From: Bradyrhizobium sp. LTSP849
GTDB lineage: Bacteria; Pseudomonadota; Alphaproteobacteria; Rhizobiales; Xanthobacteraceae
Length of the DNA: 64,000 bases
Assembly (NCBI RefSeq): GCF_000938255.1
Contig: NZ_JYMR01000023.1
Coordinates: 124,001-188,000, forward strand
Direction: 5' to 3'
The notes beneath the pieces were generated by a model that saw nothing but the letters and a program-made list of their open reading frames with translations, was not told the origin of the DNA and made no database searches. The position numbers and the translations under genes are program-made. Numbering within the stretch: the first letter of the stretch is position 1; each line of letters begins with the position of its first letter. Below, one piece after another: positions 1-9,537 of this stretch.

Positions 1-1
1 G

Positions 2-895
2 TATAAGGTCGACTACACGCTCGCCTTCATCATTTGCCTCGCGGTCGGCGCCGCCATTGGTGCTGCGCAAGGCTACTGGGTCGCCTATTTCAAGATCCCG
101 TCCTTCATCGTGACGCTGGCCGGCATGCTGGTGTTCAAGGGGCTTGCGCTCGCGGTGTTGCAGGGCCAGTCGCTCGGCCCGTTCCCGCCGACGTTCCAGA
201 AATTATCGTCCGGCTTCATTCCGGAACTGCTGCCCGAAGCCGGCACGCTGCATCCGACCTCGATGCTGATCGGCGCCGTGCTGGCGCTGGGGCTGGTCTA
301 TGCCAGCGCCAAGAGCCGCACGCGCGAGCTGTCGCACGGCATCGAGGTCGAGCCTTACGCGTTCTTTCTCGGAAAAAGCATCGTGCTGGCCTGCGCGGTG
401 CTGTACTTCACCTATCTGATCGCGATCTATCGCGGCCTGCCCAACGTGCTGGTGATCATGAGCGCGTTGATCGCGCTCTACGGCTTCGTTACCCGCCGCA
501 CCGTGATCGGGCGCCATATCTATGCGGTCGGCGGCAATGCCAAGGCGGCCAAACTCTCGGGCATCAAGACCGAGCAACTGACCTTCCTCACCTTCGTCAA
601 TATGGGTGTGCTGGCGGCGCTCGCCGGCCTCGTCTTCGCCGCGCGCCTCAACACCGCGACGCCAAAAGCAGGTTTGGGCTTCGAGCTCGACGTCATCGCC
701 GCCTGCTTCATCGGCGGCGCCTCGGCCTATGGTGGCGTGGGTCGCGTCGGCGGCGCCGTGGTCGGCGCCATGATCATGGGCGTGATGAACAACGGCATGT
801 CCATCCTCGGCGTCGGCATCGACTACCAGCAGGTCATCAAGGGCCTGGTGCTGCTCGGGGCGGTCTGCATCGACGTGTATAACCAGCGGCGGTAG
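2..895 (+). CDS. Monosaccharide ABC transporter permease, C-terminal part (MmsB/GguB/XylH-like)
   Basis: The gene is cut by the left edge; reading frame 2 is open from base 2, leaving about 297 residues. It is an inner-membrane permease of the CUT2 sugar ABC family, which moves monosaccharides such as xylose, arabinose or galactose when paired with a duplicated ATPase and a periplasmic binding protein, both presumably upstream. The fragment holds several hydrophobic segments and the conserved C-terminal glycine-rich stretch (IGGASAYGGVGRVGGAVVG followed by MNNGMSILG) typical of BPD_transp_2 permeases. The family is clear; the substrate cannot be read from this fragment. The HAD phosphatase starts 63 bases downstream and may be in the same transcript. 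Confidence 0.88.
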   Translation, partial: YKVDYTLAFIICLAVGAAIGAAQGYWVAYFKIPSFIVTLAGMLVFKGLALAVLQGQSLGPFPPTFQKLSSGFIPELLPEAGTLHPTSMLIGAVLALGLVYASAKSRTRELSHGIEVEPYAFFLGKSIVLACAVLYFTYLIAIYRGLPNVLVIMSALIALYGFVTRRTVIGRHIYAVGGNAKAAKLSGIKTEQLTFLTFVNMGVLAALAGLVFAARLNTATPKAGLGFELDVIAACFIGGASAYGGVGRVGGAVVGAMIMGVMNNGMSILGVGIDYQQVIKGLVLLGAVCIDVYNQRR

Positions 896-958
896 CTAGA
901 TCGGCACACCATACGGTGAGCTATTGCTCAGTTGATGGGTATATGATCGAATGGCCGG

Positions 959-1621
959 ATGGCGAACGGCCAGCCAGAACCTGATCTCATCATCTTCGAT
1001 TGCGACGGCGTGCTCGTCGACAGCGAGCTGTTGAGCTGCCGTTGCCTGTCGGAGGTGCTGGCGGAGTTCGGTTTCGACCTTCACGTGGAGCAGGCGCTCG
1101 AGCTCTTTCTGGGGCGTAGCACGGCTGCGATCGGACAATATTATCGCGAGCGCGGCGAGATCCTGCCTGACGATTTCCTCCCGCGCCTGAAGGCACGGGT
1201 GCTCGAGACGTTTGCGGGGGCGCTCCAGCCGATCCCCGGGGTGAGCGCCGTCTTGTCCGAGTTGAAGGCGCCGCGTTGTGTCGCATCTTCGAGCGATATC
1301 GATCGGGTCTCGCTGTCGCTTAACGTGACGGGTCTCGCTTCGCATTTCGATAGCCGTCTCTACACCGCGCAGATGGTCAAGCACGGCAAGCCGGCGCCGG
1401 ACCTCTTTCTCTACGCAGCCGAAAAGATGAAGGCAGATCCTAAGCGCGCCCTGGTGATCGAGGACAGCGTCAGCGGCGTGCAGGCGGCGAAGGCGGCCGG
1501 CATGACGGTCTGGGGATTTGTCGGCGGCAGCCATTATCATGGGCGTGACGGTCACGCTATACTGGCCGCCGCCGGGGCCGATCGGGTCTTCGCGCGCATG
1601 AGCGATTTCTGGGAGGCGTGA
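959..1621 (+). CDS. HAD-superfamily hydrolase, probable sugar/polyol phosphatase
   Basis: This 220-residue protein has the full haloacid dehalogenase signature: nucleophile motif FDCDGVLVDSE (Asp14 nucleophile, Asp16 acid/base), a serine motif II near ASSSD, the lysine of KHGKPAPD (motif III) and the acidic motif IV VIEDSVSGVQAA. The helical cap between motifs I and II marks subfamily I, beta-phosphoglucomutase or phosphatase-like. It probably dephosphorylates a small sugar or polyol phosphate in the cytoplasm. An in-frame upstream ATG at 935 runs into a stop, so 959 is the first usable ATG. Its stop overlaps the GTG of the SorC regulator (GTGA), implying translational coupling. The exact substrate is unknown. 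Confidence 0.85.
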   Translation: MANGQPEPDLIIFDCDGVLVDSELLSCRCLSEVLAEFGFDLHVEQALELFLGRSTAAIGQYYRERGEILPDDFLPRLKARVLETFAGALQPIPGVSAVLSELKAPRCVASSSDIDRVSLSLNVTGLASHFDSRLYTAQMVKHGKPAPDLFLYAAEKMKADPKRALVIEDSVSGVQAAKAAGMTVWGFVGGSHYHGRDGHAILAAAGADRVFARMSDFWEA

Positions 1622-2580
1622 CTTCAGCTATGGCCGTCGAGAACGAAAAGTCGAGACTCGACGACGCCGCGCGCGCCGGCTGGCTCTATTTCATTGCCGG
1701 CCACACCCAGGACGAGATCGCAAAGATGCTCCAGGTGTCGCGGGCCTCTGCCCAGCGGCTGGTGTCGCTGTGCCTTGCCGAGCGGCTCATCACCTTCCGG
1801 CTCGAACATCCCATCGCCGCCTGCATGGAGCTGGCGGCACGGCTGAAGGAGCGATTTGATCTCGCCCATTGCGAGGTGGTTCCGGCTGATCCGGCCGCGC
1901 CGCAGGCCACAGCCGGCATCGCCGAGCGCTGCGCCAATCTGCTGGACGCGACGCTGCGCTCGGAGACGCCGGTGATCGTCGCGCTCGGCACCGGGCGCGC
2001 GGTGCGCGCCGCGGTCGAGCGCGTCACGCCGATCGACCGGCCCAATCACCAGATTGTCTCGCTGGTCGGCAACATCTCCGCAGACGGCTCGGCGAGCTTC
2101 TACGATACCGTCGGCCGGCTCGCTGATCGCACCGGCGCCCGGCATTATCCGATGCCGCTGCCGTTCCTGATGTCCTCGGAGGACGAGCGCAACAAGATGG
2201 TCCGCATCGAGCCGATCGCCAAGGTGAAGGCGGTCGCGGCCAAGGCTGATCTGCGCCTTGTCGGCATCGGCCAGATGGACCAGAAGGCGCAGGTCCATGT
2301 CGACGGCTTCGTCACCCGTGACGAACTGTTCGAGATGATGCGCCAGGGCGCCATCGGCGAGATCACCGGCTGGGCCTATGACGCGAAAGGCCGCCTGCTC
2401 AAGGCCGGCACCAACAAGCGCCTCACCAGCATTCCGCCGGAAGTACCGGCGAAGACCACCACGATCGGCGCGGCTGTCGGTGCGGCCAAGGTGCAGGCGA
2501 TTGCGGCGGCGCTGAATGGGCGCCTGATCAACGGCCTGATCACGGACGAGACGACGGCAAGGGCGATTCTGGAGCGGTAG
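1618..2580 (+). CDS. SorC/DeoR-type sugar-binding transcriptional regulator
   Basis: This 320-residue regulator has an N-terminal helix-turn-helix (roughly residues 20-60, around HTQDEIAKMLQVSRASAQRL) and a long C-terminal SorC sugar-binding domain (for example VIVALGTGRAVRAAVERV). SorC proteins sense a sugar or sugar phosphate and control the adjacent uptake and catabolic operon. The start is GTG at 1618, overlapping the HAD stop; ATG at 1630 is an alternative. The polyol transporter begins 310 bases downstream, and a palindrome there resembles the operator of Bacillus DeoR, a SorC-family protein. I infer this protein controls that operon, with a phosphorylated ketose or polyol as likely effector. 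Confidence 0.9.
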   Translation: MTSAMAVENEKSRLDDAARAGWLYFIAGHTQDEIAKMLQVSRASAQRLVSLCLAERLITFRLEHPIAACMELAARLKERFDLAHCEVVPADPAAPQATAGIAERCANLLDATLRSETPVIVALGTGRAVRAAVERVTPIDRPNHQIVSLVGNISADGSASFYDTVGRLADRTGARHYPMPLPFLMSSEDERNKMVRIEPIAKVKAVAAKADLRLVGIGQMDQKAQVHVDGFVTRDELFEMMRQGAIGEITGWAYDAKGRLLKAGTNKRLTSIPPEVPAKTTTIGAAVGAAKVQAIAAALNGRLINGLITDETTARAILER

Positions 2581-2629
2581 GGCGTTCGCTCTTCCAGCCT
2601 CCCGAGGCGGGAGGTCTTGCCACCCACAC

Positions 2630-2741
2630 CGCTGTCATCATCCGCGAAAGCGGATGATCCAGTACGCCGCGGCCTGGCTTGGGGCAAACCAACAGACGAT
2701 ACGGAGCACTGGATGCCCCGCTTTCACGAGGCATGACAGCG
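2630..2741. repeat. Palindromic intergenic repeat (REP-doublet/MITE-like), 112 bp
   Basis: Two 36-base arms (2630-2665 and 2706-2741) are imperfect inverted copies, about 27 of 36 positions matching. The left arm also contains its own hairpin, TCATCCGC-GAAA-GCGGATGA. No ORF is credible here. I recall similar sequences as dispersed intergenic repeats of Bradyrhizobium genomes, but that was not searched. It fills most of the 310-base gap between the SorC regulator and the polyol operon. Confidence 0.7.
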
Positions 2742-2810
2742 AGAGTAGGGAATGGGCCGGCCCTCCCGCACCGCAGCACTCATAAGTTGCGAGAATGCTC
2801 GCGCGCGTGC

Positions 2811-2866
2811 TTGACAAGCGTCGCCCCTCAGTTGAACATACGCTCAACGCGTGGGCATATGCTCAA
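2811..2866 (+). promoter_or_regulatory. Candidate promoter and SorC-type operator of the polyol operon
   Basis: TTGACA at 2811-2816 is a good -35 box; a weak -10 (AACATA, 2835-2840) lies 18 bases on. Overlapping it is the imperfect palindrome TTGAACATACGCTCAA (2832-2847, 12 of 16 positions symmetric). A second half-site CATATGCTCAA (2856-2866) repeats CATACGCTCAA (2837-2847) at 19 bases, about two helical turns. The palindrome resembles the operator described for Bacillus subtilis DeoR, a SorC-family protein. That the upstream SorC gene product binds here is inference. Confidence 0.5.
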
Positions 2867-2890
2867 AAACGCGATTTGAGGGAGGTCACC

Positions 2891-4201
<1,311 letters not shown>

Positions 4202-4228
4202 ACCCGAGCTCTCCCTGAGCTCACACTC

Positions 4229-4271
4229 GCGGCCATCCACTTTTCGCTTGATGGATGGCCGCCTTTTCCCC
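4229..4271 (+). terminator. Intra-operon hairpin with T-rich tail
   Basis: An 11-bp perfect stem (GCGGCCATCCA at 4229-4239 with TGGATGGCCGC at 4252-4262) and 12-base loop is followed by CTTTTCCCC. A smaller stem (GAGCTC at 4206-4211 and 4217-4222) precedes it. Between binding-protein and permease genes such structures usually attenuate transcription or protect the upstream mRNA. Confidence 0.7.
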
Positions 4272-4291
4272 TCGCCCGAGGAGACGCGTGG

Positions 4292-5164
4292 ATGGCAACC
4301 CGGCAGACGCAATTCCTTGCGCGGTCGCTCCTGGCCCCGGCCGTCGGGCTCCTGTTCATCTGGATGATCGTCCCGCTCGCGCTGACGATCTACTTCTCGA
4401 CGCTGCATTACAGCCTGCTCGATCCCGGCTCCGAGGCGTTCGTCGGGCTGGAGAATTTCCGCTACTTCCTCACCGATCCCGCGTTCCTCGCCTCGCTCCA
4501 GAACACGCTGGTGCTGGTCGGCTCGGTGCTGGCGCTGACCATCCTGCTCGGCATTCCCCTGGCGCTGCTGATGGACCAGCCCGTGATCGGCCTCAACATC
4601 GTACGGCTGATGGTGATCGCGCCGTTCTTCGTGATGCCGACGGTGAGCGCGCTGGTGTGGAAGAACCTGCTGATGCACCCGGTGTCCGGGCTGTTCGCCT
4701 GGCTCGCCGAGGTGTTTGGGTTGACGCCGATCGACTGGTTCACCGACGCGCCGCTGCTCGCCGTGATCCTGATCGTCGCCTGGCAATGGTTGCCGTTCGC
4801 GACCTTGATCCTGCTGACCGCGCTGCAATCGCTCGACGAGGAGCAGAAGGAGGCGGCCGAGATGGATGGCGCCAGCGCGCTCTCCGCCTTCATCTACATC
4901 ACGCTGCCGCACCTGGCGCGACCCATCACCGTGGTGATCCTGATCGAGACCATCTTCCTGCTCACGGTGTTCGCCGAAATCTATGTCACCACGGGCGGCG
5001 GTCCGGGCCTTCAGACCACCAACATCGCCTTCCTGATCTATTCGCAGGCGCTGATCCAGTTCGATGTTGGCAGCGCATCGGCAGGCGGTCTCGTGGCGGT
5101 GGTGATCGCCAACATCGTCGCCTTCTTCCTCGTCCGTATCGTCGGCCGCAACCTGGAAGCCTAA
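4292..5164 (+). CDS. Polyol ABC transporter permease 1 (SmoF-like)
   Basis: A 290-residue inner-membrane permease of the CUT1 (MalF/UgpA-like) family, starting at ATG 4292 after GAGGAGACG. About six hydrophobic segments are visible, the first near residues 10-35. The cytoplasmic EAA loop that docks the ATPase is present (EAAEMDGASALSAFIYITLP, about residues 188-207). It forms a heterodimeric channel with the next gene product, four bases downstream, to import the polyol captured by the upstream binding protein. Nothing is unusual in length or motif content. Confidence 0.9.
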   Translation: MATRQTQFLARSLLAPAVGLLFIWMIVPLALTIYFSTLHYSLLDPGSEAFVGLENFRYFLTDPAFLASLQNTLVLVGSVLALTILLGIPLALLMDQPVIGLNIVRLMVIAPFFVMPTVSALVWKNLLMHPVSGLFAWLAEVFGLTPIDWFTDAPLLAVILIVAWQWLPFATLILLTALQSLDEEQKEAAEMDGASALSAFIYITLPHLARPITVVILIETIFLLTVFAEIYVTTGGGPGLQTTNIAFLIYSQALIQFDVGSASAGGLVAVVIANIVAFFLVRIVGRNLEA

Positions 5165-5168
5165 AATC

Positions 5169-5999
5169 ATGGCGCGCAAGTCAACGACGCAGCGGGTGGT
5201 GGTCTCGACGATCGGGGCGTGGTTCTTCGGCTTCCTGATCTTCTTCCCGATCCTGTGGATGGTGCTGACGAGCTTCAAGACCGAGCTCGAAGCTTTCGCC
5301 ATTCCGCCGTCCTTCCTGTTCTTCCACTGGACCACCGAAAATTACGCCACCGTCCAGGAACGCAGCGACTATCTGCTCCATGCGATGAACTCGATCATCA
5401 TCGCCGGCGGCTCGACGTTGATTGCGCTGCTGATCGCGATCCCCGCAGCCTGGTCGATGGCGTTCTCGCCGACCAAGCGCACCAAGGACATCCTGCTCTG
5501 GATGCTCTCGACCAAGATGATGCCGCCGGTCGGCGTGCTGGTGCCGATCTACCTGATCTTCAAGACCTTCGGCCTGCTCGATTCCCGCATCGGCCTCGTC
5601 TTCATCCTCTGCCTCGGCAATCTGCCGATCGTGATCTGGATGCTCTTCACCTATTTCAAGGAAATTCCGCGCGACATCCTGGAAGCCGCGCGCATGGATG
5701 GCGCCACCATCGGCCGCGAACTCGTCTATGTGCTGACGCCGATGGCGATCCCGGGCCTGGCGTCGACCATGCTGCTCAATTTGATCCTAGCCTGGAACGA
5801 GGCGTTCTGGACGCTCAACCTGACGACCTCGAACGCCGCGCCACTCACCACGTTCATCGCGTCCTATTCGAGCCCGGAAGGGCTGTTCTGGGCCAAGCTG
5901 TCGGCGGCTTCCACGCTGGCGATCGCGCCCATCATCATCCTTGGTTGGTTCAGCCAGAAGCAGCTCGTGCGCGGGCTCACCTTCGGCGCGGTAAAGTAA
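5169..5999 (+). CDS. Polyol ABC transporter permease 2 (SmoG-like)
   Basis: The second CUT1 permease, 276 residues, MalG/UgpE-like, with six predicted membrane spans and the EAA loop (EAARMDGATIGRELVYVLTP, about residues 176-195). It begins only four bases after the first permease stop and is followed 15 bases later by the ATPase gene, so the three are surely cotranscribed. It completes the membrane channel of the polyol importer. The family is unambiguous; ligand choice is set by the binding protein. Confidence 0.9.
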   Translation: MARKSTTQRVVVSTIGAWFFGFLIFFPILWMVLTSFKTELEAFAIPPSFLFFHWTTENYATVQERSDYLLHAMNSIIIAGGSTLIALLIAIPAAWSMAFSPTKRTKDILLWMLSTKMMPPVGVLVPIYLIFKTFGLLDSRIGLVFILCLGNLPIVIWMLFTYFKEIPRDILEAARMDGATIGRELVYVLTPMAIPGLASTMLLNLILAWNEAFWTLNLTTSNAAPLTTFIASYSSPEGLFWAKLSAASTLAIAPIIILGWFSQKQLVRGLTFGAVK

Positions 6000-6014
6000 G
6001 GGGGCTGCCGGATC

Positions 6015-7022
6015 ATGGGTCAGATTACGCTTCAGGACGTGCAGAAATCCTTCGGCCCCGTGCACATCATCAAGGGTGCCGATCTCGAGATCGCGGACGG
6101 CTCCTTCGTGGTGTTCGTGGGACCATCCGGCTGTGGCAAGACCACGCTGCTGCGGCTGATCGCCGGGCTCGAGGACGTCAGCGGCGGCAAAATTTTGATC
6201 GACGGCAAGAACGTCGTCGATACGCCCCCCGCGAAGCGTGGTCTCTCGATGGTGTTCCAGTCCTACGCGCTCTATCCGCATATGAGCGTGCGCGGCAATA
6301 TCGGTTTCGGCCTGAAGATGGCGGGCCTCTCCAAAGACGAAACCAACCGCAAGGTGGAGGCCGCCGCCGCGACGCTCAACCTCACGCCCTATCTCGACCG
6401 CAAGCCGCGCGAACTCTCCGGCGGCCAGCGTCAGCGCGTCGCGATCGGCCGTGCCATCGTCCGCGAGCCCAAGGCGTTCCTGTTCGACGAGCCGCTGTCG
6501 AACCTCGACGCGGCCTTGCGCGTGCAGATGCGCATCGAGGTGACGCGGCTCCAGAAGCAACTTGGCACCACCGCGGTCTACGTCACCCACGACCAGGTCG
6601 AAGCCATGACCATGGCCGACAAGATCGTCGTGCTCAATGGCGGCAAGATCGAGCAATATGGCTCGCCGCTGGATCTCTACGAGAAGCCCGCCAATCTCTT
6701 CGTCGCCGGCTTTATCGGCTCGCCGAAGATGAATCTCGTGACCGGCGAGCCCGCCAAACAGCAAGGCGCGACCACCATCGGCGTGCGGCCGGAGCACATC
6801 AAGATCGAGCGCGATGGCGGCGGCGGCTGGCAGGGAACGATCGCGGTTGCCGAGCATCTCGGCAGTGACACTTTCCTCTATGTCGATGCCGGTCCGCTCG
6901 GGATGCTGACCGCGCGCTACATCGGCGAATTGAGCCTCCATGCCGGCGACCACGTGTCGCTGGCGCCGGACCCCGCGCGGATTCATCGCTTCGATGCAGG
7001 CGGCAACGCCATTCGGGGTTAA
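6015..7022 (+). CDS. Polyol ABC transporter ATP-binding protein (SmoK/UgpC/MalK-like)
   Basis: A 335-residue ATPase driving the importer. Walker A is GPSGCGKTT (residues 36-44), the Q-loop FQSYALYPH, the signature LSGGQRQRV, Walker B FLFDEPLSNLD and the switch histidine in VTHD. A C-terminal TOBE-type domain (about 235-330) follows, as in MalK and UgpC, and usually serves regulation. At 335 residues it is slightly shorter than many UgpC proteins, with the TOBE region compact but not obviously broken. The SDR gene starts 39 bases downstream. Confidence 0.9.
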   Translation: MGQITLQDVQKSFGPVHIIKGADLEIADGSFVVFVGPSGCGKTTLLRLIAGLEDVSGGKILIDGKNVVDTPPAKRGLSMVFQSYALYPHMSVRGNIGFGLKMAGLSKDETNRKVEAAAATLNLTPYLDRKPRELSGGQRQRVAIGRAIVREPKAFLFDEPLSNLDAALRVQMRIEVTRLQKQLGTTAVYVTHDQVEAMTMADKIVVLNGGKIEQYGSPLDLYEKPANLFVAGFIGSPKMNLVTGEPAKQQGATTIGVRPEHIKIERDGGGGWQGTIAVAEHLGSDTFLYVDAGPLGMLTARYIGELSLHAGDHVSLAPDPARIHRFDAGGNAIRG

Positions 7023-7061
7023 CAAGAAACGGCAAGAAACGAAAGAAACGGAAATACCAAC

Positions 7062-7835
7062 ATGTACCTGGAGAAATTCAAGCTGAGCGGCAAGACCGCG
7101 TTCATCACCGGCGGCGGGCAGGGCATTGGGCTGGCCTGCGCCGAAGCGCTGGCCGAGGCCGGCGCCAGGGTCGTGATCGGCGATCGCGACAGCAAGGTCG
7201 CCGACAGCGCCAAGGCCAGTCTGAAGGCGAAAGGCTACGATGCCGAGACCGCGATCATGGACGTCACCGACACCAAGCGCGTCGCGGAAGTTGCGAACGA
7301 CCTCGTCGTCCGCCACGGCAAGGTCGACATCCTCGTCAACAATGCCGGCATCGCCCGCAGCGAGACGCCGGCGGAAACCGTCACCGACGAGCATTGGCTC
7401 AACGTCATCGACGTCAATCTCAACGGCACCTTCTGGTGCTGCCGCGAATTCGGCAAGCATATGCTCAAAGCCAAGAGCGGCGCCATCGTCAATATCGGCT
7501 CGATGTCCGGATTCATCGTCAACAAGCCGCAGGAGCAGGCCTTCTACAACGCCTCCAAGGCGGGCGTGCACCATCTGACCAAGTCGCTGGCCGCCGAATG
7601 GGGCGCGCGCGGCGTGCGCGTCAACGCGGTGGCGCCAACTTATATCGACACGCCGCTCAACGCGTTCGTCAAGAGCGATGCCAGAATGTATGACGCCTGG
7701 ATCGGTGGAACCCCGATGGCGCGGATGGGGCAGGTCGACGAGATCGCCTCGGTCGTGCTGTTCCTGGCCTCGGAGGCGGCGAGCCTGATGACCGGCAGCA
7801 TCGTGCTTGTGGATGGCGGCTACACTTGCTGGTAG
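7062..7835 (+). CDS. SDR-family polyol dehydrogenase
   Basis: A 257-residue classical short-chain dehydrogenase. The cofactor motif is TGGGQGIG (residues 17-24), and Asp42 in the GDRD turn after beta-2 suggests NAD rather than NADP. NNAG, a Ser in the GSMSG strand and YNASK (Tyr and Lys of the catalytic tetrad) are all present. The C-terminus GSIVLVDGGYTCW is like galactitol, sorbitol and arabitol dehydrogenases. Lying between polyol transporter and sugar kinases, it most likely oxidises the imported sugar alcohol to a ketose. Sorbitol, mannitol, D-arabitol, ribitol or galactitol cannot be separated by reading alone. Confidence 0.82.
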   Translation: MYLEKFKLSGKTAFITGGGQGIGLACAEALAEAGARVVIGDRDSKVADSAKASLKAKGYDAETAIMDVTDTKRVAEVANDLVVRHGKVDILVNNAGIARSETPAETVTDEHWLNVIDVNLNGTFWCCREFGKHMLKAKSGAIVNIGSMSGFIVNKPQEQAFYNASKAGVHHLTKSLAAEWGARGVRVNAVAPTYIDTPLNAFVKSDARMYDAWIGGTPMARMGQVDEIASVVLFLASEAASLMTGSIVLVDGGYTCW

Positions 7836-7873
7836 GCTTGCGTCAAAATTGACGAAAGCGACCGGGAGCAACA

Positions 7874-9520
7874 ATGCCGCGAGCGTATATCGGCGTCGAC
7901 GTGGGGACCACGAGCACGCGGGCAGGGGTGTTTGACGAGGCGGGCACCTTGCTTGCGACCGCCAAGCATCCAATCCGGATCTGGCACGAGGCCGGCGACA
8001 TCGTCGAGCAGTCGTCGGCCGACATCTGGGACGCCTGCGTGAGATCGGTGCGGGCCGCGATGGCGGAAGCTGCAATCGCGCCCGACAGCGTCGGCGGCGT
8101 CGGCTTCGATGCGACCTGTTCCCTCGTGGTGCTCGATCCCCTGGGCGAGCCGGTCACCGTCAGCGGATCCGGTGACAGGCAGCGCAATGTCATCGTCTGG
8201 ATGGATCATCGCGCCATTGCCGAGGCGCGGCTGATCAACGAGACTGGGGACGCGGTGCTGCGCTATGTCGGCGGCTCGATCTCGCCCGAGATGGAGATGC
8301 CAAAGCTGTTATGGCTGAAGCGGCACATGCGCGCGAGCTTTGACGCCGCCGGTCATTTCTTTGATCTGGCAGATTACCTGACCTGGCGCGCGACGGGATC
8401 GCTGCAACGTTCGACCTGCACCGTCACCTGCAAGTGGAACTATCTCGCCCATGATGGCGGCGGCTGGAGCGCACCGTTCTTCAAGCGCATTGGCTTGTCG
8501 GAATTCGTCAGTGAGAAATACGCCCGCATCGGCACCGAGATCGTTGCGCCGGGCACGCGCCTCGGCGCGGGTCTCACGCGCGCCGCCGCCTTCGATCTGG
8601 GCTTGTCGCCGGGTACGCCGGTCGGCGCCTCTCTGATCGACGCCCATGCCGGTGGCATCGGCGCGATCGGCGGCCGCGACGGATCGGGCGGGGCGGCTGA
8701 CGTCTCGGACCGCCTTGCCTACATCATGGGAACGTCGGCCTGCATCATGGCGACGACGAAGGAGCCGTGTTTCGTGCCCGGCGTCTGGGGGCCTTATTAT
8801 TCCGGTATGGTGCCGGACTTCTGGCTCAACGAGGGCGGGCAGTCGGCCGCGGGCGCGGCGATCGACCATCTTCTCAAATCGCATCCGGGCCATGCCGAGG
8901 CGAGTGCGGCGGCGCGTAACGACGGCGTCGATCTCATCGAGTTCCTCGAGCGCCGCATCATCGCGCGCGCCGGCGATGCCAGCCGCGCCGCGCTGCTCGC
9001 CCGTGATATCCATGTCCTCCCCGAATTCATCGGCAATCGCTCGCCCTATGCCGACCCCGATACGCGCGCGGTGATCGCGGGCCTCGATCTCGACACCGAT
9101 ATCGGCGCCATGGAGCGGCTGTTCGTTGCCGGCCTATGCGGGCTCGCCTATGGTCTTGCCGAGGTGATCGAGGCCTTTGCCGCGCATGGCGTTCATTCCA
9201 GCATCATGATCATGGGCGGCGGCGCCAGCCGGAGTCCGCTGGTGCGACAGATCATGGCTGATACCACCGGCCTGACGGTCGCGCTGCCGCAGACGAAGGA
9301 GCCGGTGCTGCTAGGTGCGGCGATGTTAGGTGCGGTTGCCGGCGGCGCCTATGCCTCGATCGGCGAGACCATGGCAAAAATGTCGGCGCTGGGACGGAAG
9401 AGCGCACCGACCGCGCCCGACATGGCCGCGTTTCACGCCCGCAAGCGGGATGTGTATAAGTTGCTCCGCGAGGTCGACCGCGGCAGCCGTGCCGCGATGC
9501 GCCACGCCGCAAAGGACTGA
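7874..9520 (+). CDS. FGGY-family carbohydrate kinase, D-ribulokinase-like
   Basis: A 548-residue FGGY kinase. The N-terminal phosphate loop is GVDVGTTSTRAGVFD (about residues 6-20), FDATCSLVVLD (about 78-88) is the stretch typical of the D-ribulokinase (human FGGY/yeast YDR109C) branch, and the C-terminal FGGY domain contains IMGGGASRSPLVRQI. It should phosphorylate a ketopentose, probably D-ribulose to D-ribulose 5-phosphate, feeding the pentose phosphate pathway. It follows the dehydrogenase by 38 bases and precedes the PfkB kinase by 17 bases. A pentulose kinase points to a pentitol (D-arabitol or ribitol) among the operon substrates. Confidence 0.83.
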   Translation: MPRAYIGVDVGTTSTRAGVFDEAGTLLATAKHPIRIWHEAGDIVEQSSADIWDACVRSVRAAMAEAAIAPDSVGGVGFDATCSLVVLDPLGEPVTVSGSGDRQRNVIVWMDHRAIAEARLINETGDAVLRYVGGSISPEMEMPKLLWLKRHMRASFDAAGHFFDLADYLTWRATGSLQRSTCTVTCKWNYLAHDGGGWSAPFFKRIGLSEFVSEKYARIGTEIVAPGTRLGAGLTRAAAFDLGLSPGTPVGASLIDAHAGGIGAIGGRDGSGGAADVSDRLAYIMGTSACIMATTKEPCFVPGVWGPYYSGMVPDFWLNEGGQSAAGAAIDHLLKSHPGHAEASAAARNDGVDLIEFLERRIIARAGDASRAALLARDIHVLPEFIGNRSPYADPDTRAVIAGLDLDTDIGAMERLFVAGLCGLAYGLAEVIEAFAAHGVHSSIMIMGGGASRSPLVRQIMADTTGLTVALPQTKEPVLLGAAMLGAVAGGAYASIGETMAKMSALGRKSAPTAPDMAAFHARKRDVYKLLREVDRGSRAAMRHAAKD

Positions 9521-9537
9521 ATTCGGGGTTGAAACGG

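Noticed and set aside
2795..2890. ATG 2795 as start of the polyol binding protein
   Set aside because: It would place 32 unrelated residues and the operator/promoter elements before an otherwise ideal signal peptide; GTG 2891 has a good ribosome site.
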